Below are positions 7,887-15,779 of a stretch of 64,000 bases of DNA, piece by piece (the first letter of the stretch is position 1; every line of letters begins with the position of its first letter). This DNA is from Gammaproteobacteria bacterium. Its GTDB lineage: Bacteria > Pseudomonadota > Gammaproteobacteria > Steroidobacterales > Steroidobacteraceae. A program made the position numbers and the translations under genes. The stretch is from assembly GCA_017577615.1 (NCBI GenBank), contig PKRE01000007.1, forward strand, positions 1-64,000, in the 5' to 3' direction. The notes beneath the pieces were generated by a model. That model searched no databases. It worked only from the letters and a program-made list of their open reading frames with translations, and had not been told where the DNA came from.

Positions 7887-8648
7887 CCGGCTCTCGCTCG
7901 CGCCAGCGCACGATCGATCAGGATCACGATCTGGGAAATCAGGATCGGACTACGCAAATCACGCTGGCGCCCGTGGGCTGTGCGATCAGTCCACGCGTGT
8001 CCCAAATCTAGAATCCCCACAAGACGCGTACTGGACACCTCGCGCATGCTCACGGCGCCCCCATTGACGTGATCTCGCCTTCCGATGACGGAATGCCCGC
8101 CAGGCTCGACATGACGCCTCATCCCACGAAGGAGATGCTTGTCCCAGAAACTCAGAAAAGGAAGTTAGGAAAAAGTTGCCAAAGCGTTCCGAGGAACGGC
8201 GCGTTCCCGATCGCGCGCAGACGAGCCCGCGTGTCCCGAAACGCTCAAATCGCGAGAACGCGCCGGATAAATTGCGGCGACCGCTGTAACGAGCCGGGAC
8301 TCGTGATCGGCTCCAAAACAAGAAACAATGCGTGTCCCCGAACGAGTATCAGGCTCAAAGATCAGGTGCGAGCAATGGGTGTCCAATGTCAGGTATCCAA
8401 TGGCAGGCATGAATAGACCACCCGGATGAGATTTGGCGCGTGTCCTGAACTAGGCTTGAACCAGGCTCGGATGAGACTTAGTGCGTGGGATTCGTGCGTG
8501 TCCCGGATCAGGGTCCTCCCGGATCAGGGTCCCGTGCGTGTCCCGGATCAGGGTCCCCGGATCAGGGTCCGGGCCATGCCAGCGCATGGATCTGTCCGCA
8601 CTCTGAGGCAGTTATTCCAACGGTCCGCAATCAGTTGAGTGTGTCCCG
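7887..8648. other. Repeat-rich 760-bp spacer without a gene
   Basis: No credible coding frame. It contains six copies of GCGTGTCC (near 7996, 8231, 8332, 8439, 8495 and 8534), a quadruple 15-bp repeat at 8502-8570, and shorter echoes such as ATCAGGATC near 7920 and 7940. It looks like an accumulation zone for small repeated sequences. Confidence 0.65.
8502..8570 (+). repeat. Four copies of CCCGGATCAGGGTCC
   Basis: Exact 15-bp copies start at 8502, 8518, 8542 and 8556. The first and third are each preceded by CGTGCGTGT, giving a larger unit repeated at a 40-bp interval. The core GGATCAGGGTCC is partly self-complementary. No function is evident. Confidence 0.85.
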
Positions 8649-9506
8649 ATGACAGAATCTTCCGGCTATACCCCTCCGCGCGTATGGAAATGGGAAAAGG
8701 AAAACGGCGGCAAGTTCGCGAACATCAATCGTCCCGTTGCGGGGCCTACGCATGAGCGCGAATTGCCCGTTGGCCGACACCCTTTGCAGCTCTATTCGCA
8801 AGGGACGCCAAACGGCAACAAGGTCACGATCCTGCTCGAGGAGTTGCTCGCCCTGGGTCATAGCGGCGCAGAGTACGATGCCTGGCTGATCCGGATCACC
8901 GAGGGCGAGCAGTTCAGCACGGGATTCGTTGCCGTGAATCCCAATTCCAAGATCCCAGCAATGGTGGATCGAAGCGGCGAGCGGCCGATCCGCATATTCG
9001 AATCCGGCGCGATCCTCGTCTATCTAGCGGAGAAGTTCGGTGCATTCCTGCCGACAGAGCCAGCGGCGCGAGCCGAATGTCTGTCGTGGCTGTTCTGGCA
9101 GGTCGGTAGTGCACCGTACCTCGGCGGCGGTTTCGGGCACTTCTACGTCTACGCGCCCGAGAAGATCGAGTACGCCATCGATCGATTCACGATGGAAGTC
9201 AAACGACAGCTCGATGTGCTCAATCGTCGTCTGGCGGAAACGGAGTACCTCGCCGGAGACACTTATACCATTGCCGACATCGCCACCTGGCCATGGTACG
9301 GCGAGCTGGTTCTCGGCAATCTCTACGAGGACGCGCACATCTTCCTGAACGTGCAAGAGTATCCGAACGTACGGCGCTGGGCCGAACGCATCGCTGCACG
9401 CGAGGCGGTGAAGCGTGGCCGCATGGTCAACCGCACCACTGGCGATCCGGCCACCCAGCTGCACGAACGCCACGACGCCTCGGACTTCGACAAGGTCGGC
9501 AAGTAA
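8649..9506 (+). CDS. yghU: YghU-type glutathione transferase (disulfide-bond reductase)
   Basis: 285 residues, close to the 288 of E. coli YghU, with the family's N-terminal extension (YTPPRVWKWEKENGGKFANINRP) before the thioredoxin-like domain. TPNGNKVTILLEEL carries the glutathione-site residues and AVNPNSKIPAMVD has the cis-proline. The all-helical C-terminal domain includes AGDTYTIADIATWPWYG. YghU/YfcG-type enzymes bind two glutathiones and reduce disulfides or peroxides in the cytosol. ATG 8649 matches the family start. Confidence 0.93.
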   Translation: MTESSGYTPPRVWKWEKENGGKFANINRPVAGPTHERELPVGRHPLQLYSQGTPNGNKVTILLEELLALGHSGAEYDAWLIRITEGEQFSTGFVAVNPNSKIPAMVDRSGERPIRIFESGAILVYLAEKFGAFLPTEPAARAECLSWLFWQVGSAPYLGGGFGHFYVYAPEKIEYAIDRFTMEVKRQLDVLNRRLAETEYLAGDTYTIADIATWPWYGELVLGNLYEDAHIFLNVQEYPNVRRWAERIAAREAVKRGRMVNRTTGDPATQLHERHDASDFDKVGK

Positions 9507-9546
9507 CGGTTACGCAACCGCGCGCACCCGCTATCGCGAAGAAGAC

Positions 9547-9570
9547 GGCGTGTCGCCGCGGCGGCACGCC
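9547..9570. terminator. Possible hairpin between convergent genes
   Basis: GGCGTG and CACGCC enclose a self-complementary CGCCGCGGCG centre. It sits between the yghU stop and the stop of the converging lipoprotein gene. There is no clear T-run, so it may be only a GC palindrome. Confidence 0.3.
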
Positions 9571-9576
9571 GCTCGA

Positions 9577-10038
9577 TCAGTGCACCTCGATGGTGATCGG
9601 CGGTCCTTCCACGAGACGCCCCTCCTCACAGGTGACGGTGCTGACCGGTGTGAGGGTGACGGTGCCTTTCACCAGCATGGTTGCCACCCGAGTGCGATCG
9701 AGCCGGTGCTCGGGCGGAAACCAGACCGCGCCTTCGGGCTCCACGATCCAGCGCAAAGTGTCGGCCACTTGCGGCTCCACCTCCGGCGGCGGCCGATAGA
9801 CCCAGCACCTTCCCCGGACCTCATTCAGCGGCACCTGCTTCCAGTTGCCGGAGGTGCGTCGTTCCACGCTGAGCACGACGGATTCTCCTTCCGCGACACT
9901 GTCCGAGGAAACCGATGGAATCAGCGTCACCGACTGCGATCCCTCGAGCACATACACGAGCTTCGGCTTGGATTCACAAGCCGCAAGCGCCAGAGAGAGC
10001 ACGACAATGGGAACCAGGCAAAACTGTCGTACAGTCAT
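9577..10038 (-). CDS. Small putative lipoprotein, function unknown
   Basis: 153 residues. The N-terminus FCLVPIVVLSLALAACES is a lipoprotein signal with an LAAC lipobox, so the mature protein is probably membrane-anchored in the periplasm. The rest is predicted beta-rich with no recognised domain (for example VLEGSQSVTLIPSV and VATMLVKGTVTLTPVS). ATG 10038 is preferred because it leaves a compact signal peptide, although an in-frame ATG at 10053 is possible. Confidence 0.6.
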   Translation of the reverse strand: MTVRQFCLVPIVVLSLALAACESKPKLVYVLEGSQSVTLIPSVSSDSVAEGESVVLSVERRTSGNWKQVPLNEVRGRCWVYRPPPEVEPQVADTLRWIVEPEGAVWFPPEHRLDRTRVATMLVKGTVTLTPVSTVTCEEGRLVEGPPITIEVH

Positions 10039-10181
10039 CGTCACCAACTCCATGCGAGCGTGACGGTACGCAAAAAATGCCGTTCCTACAACAATACTTC
10101 TACGAACACGAGTAGCCAGATTGCCAGCTCGCGTGCCGTGCAAGCACGCTGGTGCTGAGAACTACAGCTGAGAGCTCGGTG

Positions 10182-12401
10182 TCACGGTCGCCAGCCCACG
10201 AAATCTGCATACTTGGCAACCGTGCCAGACGTCGCCAAGCCGTATCGACCCTCTGCAAAGGTCGTATCGTGCGCCTGCAAGATGAAGCGATCGTCGACAT
10301 AGACCCGCAACGCATCGCGCACGAGCTCGAGCCTCAATGTGTACCAAACGCTTGGCGATATATCGAGACTCGCGGTCGCGAGCACCGTCGTGACGCCGCC
10401 CTCCAACTTGCACAGCGACACTGTGCCGTCTGCACCCAGCGCGACGTAGTAGTAGTTGTTGCCATCCTGGTAGCGGCCGATCAAGCCCAGCCATGCATTG
10501 GGAGCGGCGAACGTCTCTGCACGCGCACGCACTTGAACGATCTGCTCGGCGACGCTCACCCCGGTGACAGCCCGGGCCGTCTCGGCTGCCGCCGCTTGGT
10601 GGTAGTAGCTGCGACCGGTCGCTTCGTCCCATGCCACGTACCAGTGGCCGTCGATGGTGCTCCACCGTCGTTCCAGCTCCGAATCGAAGCGGTCAGCGGC
10701 AATCAGCACTTGCGGATTGGGCGTGATCACTATGTTGTCGTACTCCACGCTCGCCTTGTACATCTGAATACCGGCCTGTCCATGTTCGTGCGTCGTGTCG
10801 CGTGCTTCGACAAGTAATTTTCCGTCTACATACGCTCGCAGCCATGTGCCGACCGCCTCAAGTCGCAGCCGGTAAAAGCGATTCCCTTCGAACGTGAACG
10901 GAGCGCTGGCGATCTCTTCGAACGTCCCGTCAACCATGCGACGCAACTGTATGAGCTTCGAGCCACGTACCGTGACGTAGTAGTAATTCGCCGGATCGCT
11001 CCGCCTGACCACCATGCCGAACCATCCCTTGTCGTCGCTCTCGAGCACGCGAACATCGGCTTGAATGGACTGGTCGGTCCAATCCATACCTGCCACATAC
11101 GCTCCTGCATCACCGTCGCGACTCGTCTGCTGCAACACGCGCGAGCGGTCTGTCGATTCGATCGCGAGCATGCTCCCTGGCAGCGGCATCCACCCACGAA
11201 GCTCTCCCGCCTCGAAGTCATCTTGCATGGTATCTGGTTGTGTCAGATCCTCGGGCAGCTCGAACACGTAGACGGCGCCATTGCTATCGTATCCTGCCGA
11301 CGCAGCGATCCGCCGCTTGCTGACCGCAATATGTGTTCCGAGCACCAGTCCGGTACGCGCATCACTTGCCAGCAAACGCGCCACTTCCACGTATGAGCCG
11401 TCGGCACCCTGCTGGTACACTGGCACGGAGCCAGCAGCCACGCCGCGCTGCGCATCGAACGGATAGGCACCGACCACGAACTCCTCGTTCACATCGAGGA
11501 TGGGCAGGTTGTACCCGCGCTCGTTGACCAGCGCATCGACGGAGCTCGCGCTACCGACGAACTGCCATGCACCGCTCGTGTCGCGACGATAAATGTGCGC
11601 TCCTGGCCGTCGCGAGGCGACCGTCGCAATCGTGTCTCCGTGAACAACCGCTTGCACACCGAAGTACGGATCGAGACCGAAGGGACTGACGAGCGTTGCC
11701 GTGGGTGCCGAAGCGAAGCTTGCGTAGATACGAACCTCGCTGGGTGGTGTCGTCATCCAGTTGGAAGGCCCCGCCACAACCACGTCGCCAGAGATATCCA
11801 AGCTCGCAAAGCAGTACTGATCGGCCGTTGGGTCGCTTGCGCTCCCAATGACGGTCCACTGTGAAGCAGCGTCTTTGCGATACGCCTTCCAGGCGCAACG
11901 GGGTCCGCCTGCCACGATCGTACTGGCGTCCACGTCGACGCTCCCTCCGTACAGGTAGTGGTCGCTCGACGAAGGAAACGCCGCCACCTGCGTCCAGCCA
12001 CTCGACGGCAGATACTCAAAGATTCGCAGCTCGTCGGCGTCGACAGCTGCTACATTCCCATGCAGCGCCACACGCAGCCCAAGCGCTTCCTGCCACTCCG
12101 CGTGCTCTGTCGCGAGCGTCGTCACATGTTGCCATTCGTTTTTTGGAGTGCGATGAAAAACGTACGCGGCCGCATGCGACCATAGGCCGAGCGGATTCTC
12201 CTCGATACGCGTTGCCACCACGAGCATGCGGTCGCCGTCGAGCGCCAGATCGGTCACGATCTGCGAGCTTGGACCGGGAAGCTCGACTTGCGCTTGCTCT
12301 TCCAACACCCGCGGCGAGGCCCAACCGAGCCCCGTGCTCATCAAGAAGGTTGCGATCAAGACCGCACGACACGGTCTCGATGCACGATCATCGCGTGGCA
12401 T
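10182..12401 (-). CDS. Large exported protein: N-terminal beta-propeller-like and two C-terminal LamG-like domains
   Basis: 739 residues with a signal peptide ending near GLGWASP. Residues about 40-390 hold recurring blocks of the kind seen in FG-GAP/integrin-like propellers (ALDGDRMLVVAT, ALHGNVAAVDADELRIFEY, DISGDVVVAGP, VHGDTIATVASRR). The C-terminal half contains two similar concanavalin-like jelly-roll domains, each with a YYYV core (NYYYVTVRGSKLIQLRR and NNYYYVALGADGTVSLCK) and a W/FYRLRLE-like block. The family is probably a secreted glycan-binding or adhesion protein. ATG 12401 follows GGAAGG. Confidence 0.7.
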   Translation of the reverse strand: MPRDDRASRPCRAVLIATFLMSTGLGWASPRVLEEQAQVELPGPSSQIVTDLALDGDRMLVVATRIEENPLGLWSHAAAYVFHRTPKNEWQHVTTLATEHAEWQEALGLRVALHGNVAAVDADELRIFEYLPSSGWTQVAAFPSSSDHYLYGGSVDVDASTIVAGGPRCAWKAYRKDAASQWTVIGSASDPTADQYCFASLDISGDVVVAGPSNWMTTPPSEVRIYASFASAPTATLVSPFGLDPYFGVQAVVHGDTIATVASRRPGAHIYRRDTSGAWQFVGSASSVDALVNERGYNLPILDVNEEFVVGAYPFDAQRGVAAGSVPVYQQGADGSYVEVARLLASDARTGLVLGTHIAVSKRRIAASAGYDSNGAVYVFELPEDLTQPDTMQDDFEAGELRGWMPLPGSMLAIESTDRSRVLQQTSRDGDAGAYVAGMDWTDQSIQADVRVLESDDKGWFGMVVRRSDPANYYYVTVRGSKLIQLRRMVDGTFEEIASAPFTFEGNRFYRLRLEAVGTWLRAYVDGKLLVEARDTTHEHGQAGIQMYKASVEYDNIVITPNPQVLIAADRFDSELERRWSTIDGHWYVAWDEATGRSYYHQAAAAETARAVTGVSVAEQIVQVRARAETFAAPNAWLGLIGRYQDGNNYYYVALGADGTVSLCKLEGGVTTVLATASLDISPSVWYTLRLELVRDALRVYVDDRFILQAHDTTFAEGRYGLATSGTVAKYADFVGWRP

Positions 12402-12777
12402 GGACCTTCCGGAGCGCACCTGAACCCCGTGAAAACTCGCTCCTCTTGCACATGCCACCATGTTTGCCACAAGTACAAGCTACTCGAAGTGCTTCGTGGC
12501 AGCTGCCTCGAGGGTCCTCATCGAGGCATCGCTTGCGCCCGCACACTTCGTTGTCTGACTGACGACTTCAATTCACGCCAGCAACGCTCGGTTCCTCCTG
12601 AGTGAATGGCCTGCCGGCAGCCAGTACGATGACTTCACGACAGCCACAACCAGCCTTTCCGCGCATACTCACCCTGTAGGCGGAACAAAGCCGCTGTAGT
12701 TGATCGTTAGGTGCGTGTCGTCGTGCACTGGCCAGCACGGTCGGTGCAGCCGTCCGCCAGAACAGCAGGAGAAAGGC
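12402..12777. other. Divergent promoter region upstream of acnA
   Basis: 376 bases without a credible gene between two divergently transcribed genes. No repeat or operator could be picked out by eye, apart from the acnA ribosome site AGGAG at 12767-12771. Confidence 0.5.
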
Positions 12778-15690
12778 GTGTACACCTCCAACGATAGCTT
12801 CGGTGCCCGCTCGACCTTGAGTGTCGGTTCTCGCGAGTACGAGATCTTCCGCCTCGACAGCCTCGAGCGGCTCGGGTTCGACATAGGCCGTCTGCCGTAC
12901 TCGATACGAGTACTCCTCGAGAACCTGCTTCGCTGCGAAGACGGCGTCACCGTTCGCCCCGACGACATCCGGGCACTGGCAGCATGGGATCCACAAGTGC
13001 GCACGCCACGCGAGATTCCGTTCACGCCGGCGCGCGTCCTGCTACAAGACTTCACGGGCGTGCCGGCGCTCGTGGATCTGGCGGCGATGCGTGACGCGAT
13101 GCACGCGTTGGGCGGCGATCCCAAGAAGATCAATCCGACGCAACCTGTCGAGCTCGTCATCGATCACTCCATTCAAGTCGATGCCTTTGGTTCGCCCGCG
13201 GCTTTCGATATCAACGAGGCGCGTGACTATGAGCGCAATGCCGAGCGTTACGCGTTCATCAAGTGGGGCGCGCAAGCGTTTGAGAATTTCAGCGTGAGCC
13301 CGCCGAACGGAGGCATCTGCCATCAGATCAATCTCGAGCACCTGGCACGAGTCGTGTTCGGCACTGGCGCGGATGCCACGTGCGGCCACGATGGTATGCC
13401 GCAGGCGTATCCCGATACGCTCGTGGGAACGGATTCGCACACGCCGATGGTCAACGGGCTCGGCGTGCTTGGCTGGGGTGTCGGCGGCATCGAAGCGGAG
13501 GCTGCGATGCTCGGTCAGCCGATCTCGATGCTCATACCAGAAGTCATCGGCGTGCGCTTGGTCGGCACCTTGGCACCGGGCGCAACCGCCACCGATCTGG
13601 TGCTCACGGTTGCAGAGATGCTCAGAAAGGAAGGCGTCGTCGGCAAATTCGTCGAGTTCTTCGGACCAGGGCTGTCGACGTTGCCGGTGCCTGACAGAGC
13701 GACGATCGGCAACATGTCGCCTGAGTACGGCTGCACTTGCTCGATGTTCCCCGTCGATCGCGAAACGCTCCAGTACCTGCGCTTCACCGGGCGGTCAGAA
13801 GAGCACATCGCGCTCGTCGAGGCGTATATGCGGGAGCAAGGGCTGTTCCACACGGAGCACTCACCAGAGCCGTTGTTCACGAAAACGTTGGAGCTCGACC
13901 TCAGCAAGATCAGACCGAGCATCGCAGGACCGCGGCGTCCCCAGGATCGCATCCCATTGTCGCGAGCGAGGAAATCTTTCGAGCAGGCGCTGCCCACGTT
14001 GCTCACACCGAGCGCACGCAGCGAGAAAACGGCTGCGGCTGCGACCCCGAACGGACGCAAGGTCGGTGTGTGGGGCGAATCGTCCGAGGTGGACAGCCAG
14101 GCCAGTGGGGCGCAGGACGACGAGCCGCTAGCATTGCATCACGGTTCCGTCGTCATCGCCGCGATCACGAGCTGCACGAATACGTCCAATCCCTCGGTCA
14201 TGATCGGAGCAGGGCTCCTTGCCCGCAAAGCCGCCGCGCGCGGCCTGACGCCGAAGCCGTGGGTCAAGACTTCTCTGGCGCCCGGCTCGCGTGTCGTCGC
14301 CGACTACTACAAGCGCTCCGGATTGCTCACGGACCTCGAAGCGCTTGGTTTTCACATCACCGGATTCGGCTGCACGACTTGCATCGGCAACTCAGGGCCG
14401 CTTCCCGAGCCCGTATCCGCTGCGATTCGCGAAAGGTCGTTGGTCGTTGCTGCGGTCCTATCAGGAAACCGCAACTTCGAGGGACGCATCCATTCGGAAG
14501 TGCGCGCGAATTACCTCATGTCGCCGCCGCTCGTCATCGCGTTCGCGATCGCAGGTCGCATCGATATCGATCTCGAAACGGAGCCGCTCGGTGTGGATCA
14601 AACGGACAGGCCGGTCTACCTGAAGGACATATGGCCATCGCCTGCGGAAGTCGATGAAGTGATTCGCAGCGCCATCGATCCAGCCATGTACGAGCGCAAT
14701 CGTACCCGCATCTACACAGGTGACGTGCGCTGGCAGGCGTTGCAGGCACCTCAGGCCGAACGCTTTCCATGGGACGAGCGCTCGAACTACATCCGTCGGC
14801 CGCCCTATTTCGACGGAATGACGAAAGACGCGCCGCAGAGCTTCGAGGATCTTCGTAACGCGCGCGCGCTGCTCGTGCTGGGCGACAGCGTGACGACGGA
14901 TCACATCTCACCTGCCGGGTCGATTCAGAAGGATTCGCCCGCCGGACGCTACCTGATCGAGCGCGGCGTTGCGCCACAGGACTTCAACTCCTATGGCTCG
15001 CGACGCGGCAACCACGAGGTGATGGTGCGCGGCACGTTTGCAAACGTACGTCTGCGCAACCGGCTGGCTGGCGACTTGGAAGGCCCATTCACCAAACATC
15101 TACCGAGTGGCGAGGTGATGCCGATCTACGACGCCGCCATGCGCTATGCCGAGGAAGGCATACCGCTCATCGTGCTGGCCGGCAAGGAATACGGTTCCGG
15201 CTCGAGCCGCGACTGGGCTGCCAAAGGCGTCTTTCTGCAGGGTGTGCGCGCCGTGATCGCCGAGAGCTTTGAGCGTATTCATCGTTCCAACTTGGTCGGC
15301 ATGGGTGTGCTGCCGTTGCAATTTCAAACAGGCGAATCCGCAGCATCATTGCAGCTTTCTGGTGAAGAGATCTTCGACATCGTGGGGCTTGCAGATGCTG
15401 TCCGTGCGCACTTCGCGAACGGCAAAGTGCTGACGGTGCGCGCACGTCGCCCGAACGGGGACGTGACCGAGTTTCAGGTGTTCGCTCGTATCGACACGCC
15501 CAAGGAAGCGCAGTACTACCGCCATGGCGGCATCCTGCAATATGCACTGCGCCAGCTCATCTCCGGGCCCGAGGAAACACCGAGCCTTGCGATCAGCGAA
15601 GTGGACGGCCCCAGCACGAACGTGCCCGACACCCTGATCGACGAAGCTTCCATGCAGTCGTTTCCGGCCAGCGATCCGCCGGCGCTGTAA
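12778..15690 (+). CDS. acnA: Aconitate hydratase A
   Basis: A 970-residue aconitase that interconverts citrate and isocitrate in the TCA cycle. The 4Fe-4S ligands are Cys466 (TSCTNTSN), Cys532 and Cys535 (GCTTCIGNSG), with the same spacing as E. coli AcnA but shifted by about 31 residues. The shift matches a low-complexity linker (SARSEKTAAAATPNGRKVGV...) before the first ligand. The C-terminus continues about 45 residues past the usual YYRHGGILQYALRQL end and finishes MQSFPASDPPAL. GTG 12778 is chosen because AGGAG precedes it by six bases and it matches the family N-terminus (YTSNDSFGARSTL). Confidence 0.95.
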   Translation: MYTSNDSFGARSTLSVGSREYEIFRLDSLERLGFDIGRLPYSIRVLLENLLRCEDGVTVRPDDIRALAAWDPQVRTPREIPFTPARVLLQDFTGVPALVDLAAMRDAMHALGGDPKKINPTQPVELVIDHSIQVDAFGSPAAFDINEARDYERNAERYAFIKWGAQAFENFSVSPPNGGICHQINLEHLARVVFGTGADATCGHDGMPQAYPDTLVGTDSHTPMVNGLGVLGWGVGGIEAEAAMLGQPISMLIPEVIGVRLVGTLAPGATATDLVLTVAEMLRKEGVVGKFVEFFGPGLSTLPVPDRATIGNMSPEYGCTCSMFPVDRETLQYLRFTGRSEEHIALVEAYMREQGLFHTEHSPEPLFTKTLELDLSKIRPSIAGPRRPQDRIPLSRARKSFEQALPTLLTPSARSEKTAAAATPNGRKVGVWGESSEVDSQASGAQDDEPLALHHGSVVIAAITSCTNTSNPSVMIGAGLLARKAAARGLTPKPWVKTSLAPGSRVVADYYKRSGLLTDLEALGFHITGFGCTTCIGNSGPLPEPVSAAIRERSLVVAAVLSGNRNFEGRIHSEVRANYLMSPPLVIAFAIAGRIDIDLETEPLGVDQTDRPVYLKDIWPSPAEVDEVIRSAIDPAMYERNRTRIYTGDVRWQALQAPQAERFPWDERSNYIRRPPYFDGMTKDAPQSFEDLRNARALLVLGDSVTTDHISPAGSIQKDSPAGRYLIERGVAPQDFNSYGSRRGNHEVMVRGTFANVRLRNRLAGDLEGPFTKHLPSGEVMPIYDAAMRYAEEGIPLIVLAGKEYGSGSSRDWAAKGVFLQGVRAVIAESFERIHRSNLVGMGVLPLQFQTGESAASLQLSGEEIFDIVGLADAVRAHFANGKVLTVRARRPNGDVTEFQVFARIDTPKEAQYYRHGGILQYALRQLISGPEETPSLAISEVDGPSTNVPDTLIDEASMQSFPASDPPAL

Positions 15691-15724
15691 AGGCTCGGGG
15701 CTGGAGGCTGAGGGCTGGAGCGGG
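15691..15724 (+). repeat. GGGCTGGAGGCTG-type intergenic repeat
   Basis: GGGGCTGGAGGCTGAGGGCTGGAG directly follows the acnA stop. A similar GGGCTGGAGGCTGGGCGCTGGGG follows the gntR-type gene at 41730-41757. It is a dispersed low-complexity repeat of unknown role. Confidence 0.6.
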
Positions 15725-15750
15725 CGCACGATGCGCGTCGCGTCTATCGC

Positions 15751-15779
15751 CTATTCCCTATTCCCTATTCCCTATCCCC
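15751..15779. repeat. CTATTCC heptad repeat
   Basis: Three consecutive CTATTCC units and a CTATCCC. Related GGGAATAG-type runs occur at 24417-24440, 41857-41877 and 56953-56979. Here it overlaps the last codons of the converging dehydrogenase gene, giving that protein its odd MGIGNRE end. Confidence 0.7.
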
